Part shown: positions 7,737 through 11,568 of the stretch, one piece after another | Layout of the letters: the number at the start of each line of letters is the position of its first letter | How positions within the stretch are numbered: the stretch's first letter is position 1 | Assembly (NCBI GenBank): GCA_015067385.1 | Contig: SVMP01000057.1 | Coordinates: 1 to 11,568, forward strand | Direction: 5' to 3' | From: Oscillospiraceae bacterium | Lineage (GTDB): Bacteria > Bacillota > Clostridia > Oscillospirales > UBA644 | DNA: 11,568 nucleotides | Notes under the pieces: generated by a model | Databases searched by the model: none | The model's input: the letters and a program-made list of their open reading frames with translations, nothing else | What the model was told of the DNA's origin: nothing | Translations under genes and position numbers: made by a program

Positions 7737-8021
7737 TTATTTCACATTTGCTTTTTTGTCAAGGGTAATATTTCTGAAATACACAACCAAGTTGAGAGAA
7801 ACGATTGCAAGGTTGAGCAGATATGCCACTAATACATAATTTATATTTCCAAGCGCGATCTTTGCTGAAATACCGGCTATGTACCCTGCAATGATGAGAA
7901 GAATGAACGGCAAGCTCGTGCTGTGTGCTGTTCTTGCCTTATATGCTTTGATCAGATTCATAGGCCAAGAAAAGCCAAAGCATACGAGCATGATTGTTTC
8001 GAGAATAGGTGCGATTTCCAT
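7737..8021 (-). CDS. SemiSWEET / PQ-loop small membrane transporter
   Basis: The product has 94 residues and three predicted membrane helices (about 4-24, 36-56, 62-82), the size and topology of a SemiSWEET, which dimerises to form a sugar-type facilitator. The first helix ends FGFSWPMNLIKAYKARTAHSTSL (17-39 in part), matching the region after the PQ motif; here Pro20 is kept but the next residue is Met instead of Gln. Helix 2 has GYIAGISAKI, as in other Firmicute members. AAAGGAG upstream (minus strand, about 8029-8035) and the promoter at 8055-8083 support this as first gene of a two-gene operon with the SGNH-like gene. Known SemiSWEETs move sugars down a gradient, but the substrate cannot be told from sequence, and PQ-loop relatives carry other solutes. 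Confidence 0.85.
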   Translation of the reverse strand: MEIAPILETIMLVCFGFSWPMNLIKAYKARTAHSTSLPFILLIIAGYIAGISAKIALGNINYVLVAYLLNLAIVSLNLVVYFRNITLDKKANVK

Positions 8022-8054
8022 AAATTAATCTCCTTTGGGATGTTTTGTGCTATA

Positions 8055-8083
8055 ATCCTACCACAAGTAAGTTCATAAATCAA
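8055..8083 (-). promoter_or_regulatory. Sigma-A-type promoter of the SemiSWEET/SGNH-like operon
   Basis: On the minus strand, TTGATT (8078-8083) is followed after exactly 17 bases by TAGGAT (8055-8060). The -10 box lies about 33 bases upstream of the SemiSWEET start, leaving a short leader that contains the AAAGGAG site. No other feature explains this position. Confidence 0.6.
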
Positions 8084-8127
8084 TTTTACAAAAATAATAA
8101 ATATCTTTTTTGGTTGTTTCATATTTA

Positions 8128-8160
8128 TTTTACTTTCAAAAGCTTTTTTTGAAAGTAAAA
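8128..8160. repeat. Perfect 14-bp inverted repeat in the divergent intergenic region, possible operator
   Basis: TTTTACTTTCAAAA (8128-8141) and TTTTGAAAGTAAAA (8147-8160) are exact reverse complements separated by 5 bases (GCTTT). The arm is AT-rich with no GC-rich stem, and no gene ends beside it, so it is an unlikely terminator. The right arm overlaps the likely -35 box of the two-component promoter. This fits an operator, perhaps for the response regulator itself or for control of both divergent operons. Confidence 0.65.
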
Positions 8161-8178
8161 ATATGATAAAATTATAGA
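8149..8178 (+). promoter_or_regulatory. Probable promoter of the sensor kinase / response regulator operon
   Basis: TTGAAA (8149-8154) is followed after 18 bases by TATAGA (8173-8178). The -10 box ends 24 bases before the ATG at 8203, leaving a short leader with the GGAGG ribosome binding site at 8190-8194. The -35 sits inside the right arm of the inverted repeat, so a protein bound there would directly affect initiation. Confidence 0.5.
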
Positions 8179-8202
8179 TAACATAACATGGAGGCTACAT
8201 CT

Positions 8203-9837
8203 ATGAAAAAGAAAAATATTACAGAGCGTAATTCTATTCACGAAATACAAAAACGAATATTTTCAACGCAGCTTCTATTGATTTTGGTACTCGCAATTGT
8301 TCTTTGCGGTGCAGGGATTATCATAAACGTAACTTTCGAAACACAAAAGCGAGATCGTAACCTCCAAAATGTTTCTCAAACAATTGCAACATCTCCATTG
8401 CTTGACGATATTGAAACCGGAACGAACAGCGAATATTTGATCGAGTATTTTGATTCGCTTCAAAATTCTCTCGGAGATATTGATGCCATATCTATCGTAA
8501 GCGCAGACAATGTACGCTTGTATCACTCAAATCATTCTTTGATCGGAATAATGTATGACGGCACAATTCCTATTTTTAAAGATAACGACTTTTATGCCGA
8601 GGATAACAATGGTCCTTCCGGAAAGCAACGCCGTGCCTATGCCGCTATTTACGATGAGAGCGGAAATTACGTTGGTTTTGTTATCACGGTAATGCTTCAA
8701 GAGAGCATCAAAAAGGAAACACTTCAAACACTGTTGATATTTTTTATTATTACCGTTGTTGCCGTTCTGATGGAAATTATTCTTTCGGCGGAACTTTCCG
8801 AAGACATTAAAAAAAGGTTGCACGGTTATGAGCCGGATGTCTTTTCCGCTATGTTCCAAGTGCGAGATAATATCCTGGAATCTCTTGCGGAGGGTGTGGT
8901 GGCCATAGATAAAAACAAAACGGTACAATTTATCAATACCTCCGCGATGAAAATGCTCGGATGTGATGATCTTTCTTCCGAAAATGATATTGTCGGTAAA
9001 CCCCTTCAAACGCTTTTCGATCCAGCCGTATTTGAAAGCACTTTTTCAGTGGGAGAAAAGGAATTTGGCGTACACGAATCACGTTTTAAAAATACGAATC
9101 TTCTTATCGACCGCATACCTATCAAAAAAGAAAACGAAATCATCGGTGCTGTCGGTATTCTGCATAACCGTGAGGAATATATAAAGCTGATGGAGGACCT
9201 TGCGGGAACACGATACCTTGTAGAGTCTATGAGGGCAAACAATCACGATTTTACCAATAAACTCCATGTCATTCTGGGGCTCTTGCAAATGGAAATGTAC
9301 GATAAGGCATCTGCTTATATTGAAAATATCACCATTGTGCAGCGAGAAACAATCAGTAAAATTATGTCGGCAATCTCCGATCCTACTGTGGCGGCTCTTC
9401 TGATTGGTAAATCTGCAAGAGCATCAGAGCTGAATGTGCAGTTCGTTTTGGAAGAAGGTTCAGTTTTTTCAAAGAGCGATTGTTTTGTTCCTACTGAAAC
9501 GCTTATCACTATAATTGGTAATCTTATCGATAACGCCTTTGACGCGATGAATGAAGTCAACGGAGATTATGACCAACCGAAGGAATTGTTGTTGGGTATT
9601 TACACAAAGCAAGGTTCGCTCTTGATTATGGTAAACGACACAGGCGTTGGCATCAAGCAAGAAGATATTGAAAAAGTATTTATGAACGGTTATTCCACTA
9701 AAGGCGAGGGCAGGGGAATAGGGTTGTACCAAGTAAAACAAATCGTGGAAAATCTCGGAGGAGAGATTTCAATTGAATCGCAATTCGGTACCGGTACAAC
9801 GGTTTCTGTAAGCTTTGGAACGATAAAGGAGTCATAA
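8203..9837 (+). CDS. CitA/DcuS-family sensor histidine kinase
   Basis: The start is placed at 8203 because GGAGG (8190-8194) lies 8 bases upstream; an in-frame ATG at 8188 overlaps that site. The product has 544 residues. Helix 1 (about 21-42) and helix 2 (about 174-195) flank an extracytoplasmic sensor domain of the kind that binds citrate or C4-dicarboxylates in CitA and DcuS; RLYHSNHSLIG (105-115) matches their ligand-site region, keeping Arg105 and His108, and KQRRAYAAIYDESG supplies further Arg. A cytosolic PAS domain follows (about 220-325). The phosphoacceptor is H348 in MRANNHDFTNKLHVILGLL (343-361), the SpoOB-type helix pair of this family. The ATPase domain has N440/N444 (N box), DTGVG (479-483) and GRGIGL (503-508). 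The response regulator gene starts one base after the stop. Ligand is inferred to be a small carboxylate. Confidence 0.92.
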   Translation: MKKKNITERNSIHEIQKRIFSTQLLLILVLAIVLCGAGIIINVTFETQKRDRNLQNVSQTIATSPLLDDIETGTNSEYLIEYFDSLQNSLGDIDAISIVSADNVRLYHSNHSLIGIMYDGTIPIFKDNDFYAEDNNGPSGKQRRAYAAIYDESGNYVGFVITVMLQESIKKETLQTLLIFFIITVVAVLMEIILSAELSEDIKKRLHGYEPDVFSAMFQVRDNILESLAEGVVAIDKNKTVQFINTSAMKMLGCDDLSSENDIVGKPLQTLFDPAVFESTFSVGEKEFGVHESRFKNTNLLIDRIPIKKENEIIGAVGILHNREEYIKLMEDLAGTRYLVESMRANNHDFTNKLHVILGLLQMEMYDKASAYIENITIVQRETISKIMSAISDPTVAALLIGKSARASELNVQFVLEEGSVFSKSDCFVPTETLITIIGNLIDNAFDAMNEVNGDYDQPKELLLGIYTKQGSLLIMVNDTGVGIKQEDIEKVFMNGYSTKGEGRGIGLYQVKQIVENLGGEISIESQFGTGTTVSVSFGTIKES

Positions 9838-9838
9838 T

Positions 9839-10516
9839 ATGTATTATAAGGTTTTAATTGTTGAAGATGATCCGATGGTATCAATGATCAACGAACAGTA
9901 TGTTAACCGTAACAAGCTTTTTCGAGTTGTTGGAAAATGCAAGGACGGAAAAAGTGCGCTTGAATACATTGAAAATAATGATGTTGATCTTATTATATTA
10001 GATGTATATATGCCTCTTATGGACGGATTTGAAATACTTCGTCAAATTCGGAAAAATAAAAAGTCTGTTGATATTATTATGGTAACAGCCGCAAATGATC
10101 GAACATCGTTGGAGGAAGCGTTGCATCTCGAAGTGGTCGATTATCTTGTCAAACCTTTTACTTATGATCGATTTCGTTGTGCTTTGGATAAATATGTTTC
10201 GCATCTTACAGCACTCAAAAACATTGACACGCTCAATCAGAAAAATATTGATTTTATTATAGAAAATGCGCGTAAAAAGAGTGAAGACCCTTATCCCAAG
10301 GGCATACAAGAAAAAACCTTGCAGATTATTCTCGATGAAATGAGAAAAAATCCGTTAAAATGGATGACGGGTGACGAGATTTCTGAGCGCATAGGCCTTA
10401 CGGGTGTTACGGTCAGAAGATACTTAAATTATCTCACTGAAAAAGGAATCTTGTTTTCCGAGATAGACTATGAAACCGGGGGCAGACCCTGTATGAGATA
10501 TCGTCTTTCTAAATAG
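9839..10516 (+). CDS. CitB/DcuR-family response regulator
   Basis: The product has 225 residues, the usual length for this family. The receiver domain (about 3-120) has the acidic pair E9/D10/D11, phosphoacceptor D55 in LIILDVYMP, T83 and K105 in DYLVKPFTYD. The C-terminal part (about 155-225) is a helix-turn-helix of the CitT/DcuR type: MTGDEISERIGLTGVTVRRY (176-195), then YLTEKGILFSEIDYETGGRP with the usual GRP turn. AAAGGAG at 9825-9831 lies in the end of the kinase gene, and one base separates stop and start, so expression is coupled to the kinase. CitB/DcuR proteins usually activate carboxylate transport or fermentation genes; none is next to this gene. The palindrome at 8128-8160 is a possible binding site. 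No clear terminator follows. Confidence 0.92.
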   Translation: MYYKVLIVEDDPMVSMINEQYVNRNKLFRVVGKCKDGKSALEYIENNDVDLIILDVYMPLMDGFEILRQIRKNKKSVDIIMVTAANDRTSLEEALHLEVVDYLVKPFTYDRFRCALDKYVSHLTALKNIDTLNQKNIDFIIENARKKSEDPYPKGIQEKTLQIILDEMRKNPLKWMTGDEISERIGLTGVTVRRYLNYLTEKGILFSEIDYETGGRPCMRYRLSK

Positions 10517-10598
10517 TATTTAAAATCTATTTTATTTACATATATAGACAGACCGGAGACTTCTTGCAGGTGTTGACATGATGGTAAAAGTCAGGCTT

Positions 10599-10691
10599 AT
10601 GGTAACAAGGATTTATCTTTCTATCTTTATTCCTATACCAATGCTCAAGAAAATTGACAGGATCAAGGTCAAATACGGATTTGTGGAATAG
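10599..10691 (+). pseudogene. Relic of the 3' end of a second ECF fusion / S-component gene
   Basis: Bases 10638-10691 match 6952-7005, the last 17 codons plus stop of the ECF fusion gene, at 45 of 54 positions, including one uninterrupted 20-base match. The encoded tails PMLKKIDRIKVKYGFVE and PMLEKMDRIKVKYGIAE share 13 of 17 residues, in the same frame and both ending at a stop. The frame stays open back to an ATG at 10599, but upstream similarity fades quickly and no ribosome binding site or transporter sequence remains. It is best read as the surviving tail of a paralogous copy. Bases 10517-10598 hold nothing recognisable. Confidence 0.8.
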
Positions 10692-10717
10692 TGTAATTGC
10701 TATTGAAAAATATAAAA

Positions 10718-10780
10718 GGCTTTCCTTCTCATCCCGGGTGTCGCACCTGAAATGTTAAGAAAAGCCAATATTGTTTTTTT
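10718..10780 (+). terminator. Terminator-like compound stem-loop
   Basis: GGCTTT (10718-10723) pairs with AAAGCC (10761-10766), and CTT/AAG extends the stem inward after one mismatch. A small inner hairpin, GGTG-TCG-CACC, sits in the loop. A run of seven T (10774-10780) follows, but 7 bases after the stem. It lies 26 bases after the relic's stop, where the terminator of a lost ECF gene would be expected. Confidence 0.4.
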
Positions 10781-11000
10781 CTGTTTTCGGCCGTGATATC
10801 AAGCATCGCCTTGTCAAAACGGACTTAAAGCCGAGATTCCGAGGAAGACCATTTTTGAGCTCACAAAAAAATCTCATATAACGTTTTATGACGATCGTCG
10901 CTATCACAAATGCAAGAACCGCATGGGCACAAAGAACATCTATGTCAGTCTGTTCTTAAACTTACCAACCGCGGTGGATTTGGAACGGATAAGTGAATAA
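10759..11000 (+). pseudogene. Frameshifted gene fragment of unknown family
   Basis: Two adjoining frames read as one protein if a single base is restored near 10833. The first frame (10759-10832) gives a stretch ending GRDIKHRLVKTDLKP; the second (10833 to the TAA at 10998-11000) continues EIPRKTIFELTKKSHITFYD, then DRRYHKCKNRMGTKNIYVSL and FLNLPTAVDLERISE. The composition is that of a folded basic protein with normal codon use and somewhat higher GC than the flanks. There is a stop just upstream in each frame (TAA at 10756, TGA at 10794), no usable start and no ribosome binding site. I do not recognise the family. It is a remnant, or a C-terminal fragment, of a gene lost by frameshift and 5' deletion. 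A sequencing error at the shift is possible but would still leave no start. Confidence 0.55.
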
Positions 11001-11130
11001 TACTTTGAACAGAATATTGAAAATATGTATGTCAGTAGAGTTTTTGAGAGCTTCCTGTATATATAATGGTAAAAATATCAGAGAAAGTGTATAATTGATA
11101 TAAATACCTTTTGGGTTTATATATTTTTAA

Positions 11131-11187
11131 TTAATCATCACTTTTATTCGATTAATTTATTTAGGTTAATCATAATTATTCGATTGA
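11131..11187 (+). promoter_or_regulatory. Two tandem dyads upstream of a strong promoter, possible operators
   Basis: Dyad 1 (11131-11155) has arms TTAATC and GATTAA; dyad 2 (11166-11187) has TTAATC and GATTGA. Both share TTAATCAT at the left and ATTCGATT at the right, and start 35 bases apart. Dyad 2 overlaps the -35 box at 11184-11189, so a bound protein could block or recruit polymerase. The preceding stretch, 11001-11130, is AT-rich with nothing I can name. Confidence 0.5.
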
Positions 11188-11212
11188 CTTCAAAATAAAA
11201 TTGTGGTATACT
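11184..11212 (+). promoter_or_regulatory. Near-consensus sigma-A promoter, rightward
   Basis: TTGACT (11184-11189), a 17-base spacer, then TATACT (11207-11212): five of six matches in each box with ideal spacing. Expected transcription start is about 11219. No protein gene lies downstream within the window, but a terminator-like hairpin does at 11349-11380. Confidence 0.75.
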
Positions 11213-11215
11213 AAA

Positions 11216-11266
11216 ACTAACCGATGCCTTTGTAATTAGCGAACGCCACACCAGTTAGTGTTCGCT
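11216..11266. repeat. Interleaved inverted repeats between two facing promoters
   Basis: AGCGAAC (11238-11244) pairs with GTTCGCT (11260-11266), and ACTAAC (11216-11221) with GTTAGT (11254-11259). The second right arm lies in the loop of the first pair, so together they could form an H-type pseudoknot, most plausibly in the leftward transcript, which contains all four arms. They could instead be DNA binding sites or mutually exclusive RNA hairpins. Confidence 0.5.
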
Positions 11267-11276
11267 TACTCATAGT

Positions 11277-11305
11277 ATTATATCATAAAATCTGAAAATT
11301 TACAA
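11277..11305 (-). promoter_or_regulatory. Sigma-A-type promoter, leftward, facing the rightward promoter
   Basis: On the minus strand TTGTAA (11300-11305) is followed after 17 bases by a perfect TATAAT (11277-11282). Expected start is about 11270, so its transcript runs through the interleaved repeats towards the rightward promoter. No gene on the minus strand is recognisable downstream. Confidence 0.55.
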
Positions 11306-11348
11306 GATATACGGAAGAAAAGTTACAAAATATTCCTCGGTTTTTTTC

Positions 11349-11380
11349 GGACAAGCTGAAATGCATGTCCTTTTTCTTTT
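11349..11380 (+). terminator. Rho-independent-type terminator
   Basis: GGACA (11349-11353) pairs with TGTCC (11366-11370); inside, an A-A mismatch is followed by GC/GC around a TGAAAT loop. TTTTTCTTTT (11371-11380) follows directly, as in an intrinsic terminator. It would stop transcription from the promoter at 11184-11212. Confidence 0.6.
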
Positions 11381-11471
11381 GCGCAAAAACATTTCGCTCA
11401 ACAAGTCAGCCAAAACACAGATTTCTAAAATCTTTAATATGTAAAAAAAGAAAATTTCAAGTTTTTTTGAA

Positions 11472-11531
11472 AACGGTTGAATTTCACCCCTCTGAAATTC
11501 CAAATAGGTGAAAGGTGTTTTTCAGACCGTT
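11472..11531. repeat. Cluster of nested and overlapping inverted repeats
   Basis: Within 60 bases there are four complementary pairs: AACGGT (11472-11477) with ACCGTT (11526-11531); GAATTTCA (11479-11486) with TGAAATTC (11493-11500), a perfect 8-bp stem with a 6-base loop; TTTCACC (11482-11488) with GGTGAAA (11507-11513); and TCTGAAA (11491-11497) with TTTCAGA (11520-11526). They cannot all pair at once, so alternative folds are possible. The outermost pair would enclose all others. Nothing else is seen from 11381 to 11568. Confidence 0.55.
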
Positions 11532-11568
11532 GATTTTTCTCCCGCAAATGTCCTAACAAGTAGAGAGA

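Larger units (their letters stand above)
11219..11380 (+). ncRNA. Candidate short non-coding transcript
   Basis: A strong promoter (start near 11219) and a rho-independent-type terminator (ending near 11380) delimit a possible RNA of about 160 bases. It would contain the AGCGAAC/GTTCGCT hairpin near its 5' end. No open frame with a ribosome binding site is visible in it. It could also be the leader of a lost gene. Inferred from signals only. Confidence 0.3.

Noticed and set aside
8128..8160. Palindrome considered as a rho-independent terminator
   Set aside because: The stem is almost all A-T, no gene ends nearby, and it overlaps a promoter between divergent operons.
10638..11000. Considered as ends of an insertion sequence (repeat plus transposase remnant)
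   Set aside because: No terminal inverted repeats or target-site duplication were found, and the remnant has no DDE or serine-recombinase motif that I can identify.
11300..11503. 67-codon open frame on the minus strand with a TTG start
   Set aside because: No ribosome binding site upstream, composition skewed to Phe/Ile/Lys, and it runs through a terminator hairpin, a promoter and inverted repeats. Better explained as non-coding.
1..11568. Cobalamin riboswitch inside the window
   Set aside because: No B12-box-like conserved core or long structured leader is visible in any intergenic gap of the cluster; if present it would lie upstream of base 1.

Overview
The window looks like a chromosomal segment of a low-to-mid GC Firmicute of the class Clostridia, probably an Oscillospiraceae/Ruminococcaceae-type gut anaerobe. 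The basis is AGGAGG-type ribosome binding sites, a lipobox lipoprotein, an energy-coupling factor (ECF) vitamin transporter, dockerin/cohesin modules, a CitA/DcuS-type two-component system and a SemiSWEET. This taxonomic reading is an inference from gene content; there is no rRNA or other marker here.

Region 1 (1-7005, plus strand) is one compact gene cluster. It holds the 3' end of a large secreted protein (end of a prenyltransferase/squalene-cyclase-like alpha-barrel, then a cohesin-like domain, then a type I dockerin), a small membrane-anchored cohesin-like protein, a lipoprotein with five 17-residue repeats and a C-terminal DUF4430 domain (the bacterial relative of the beta domain of transcobalamin/intrinsic factor), an EcfT transmembrane protein, and an 881-residue fusion of two ECF ATPases with an S component. 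The genes are separated by 72, 21, 1 and -28 bases. My reading is a surface-assembled, intrinsic-factor-like capture system that passes a corrinoid (or a related vitamin) to a dedicated ECF importer. The substrate is inferred, not shown.

Region 2 (7006-8187) has a strong bidirectional terminator, then a minus-strand two-gene operon: a SemiSWEET/PQ-loop membrane protein followed by an SGNH-hydrolase-like protein that seems to lack the catalytic histidine. It has its own sigma-A-type promoter. A perfect 14-bp inverted repeat lies between this operon and the divergent plus-strand genes.

Region 3 (8203-10516, plus strand) is a CitA/DcuS-like sensor kinase and a CitB/DcuR-like response regulator separated by one base, with no carboxylate transporter gene beside them.

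Region 4 (10517-11568) has no intact gene that I can support. It holds a relic of the last 17 codons of the ECF fusion gene, a terminator-like hairpin, a frameshifted gene fragment of unknown family, two tandem dyads upstream of a near-consensus promoter, a second promoter facing it, a hairpin between them, a rho-independent-type terminator that would end a short RNA, and a cluster of nested inverted repeats. It reads as decayed or mobile-element-derived sequence with live-looking regulatory signals. No tRNA, rRNA, CRISPR array or intact transposase was seen.
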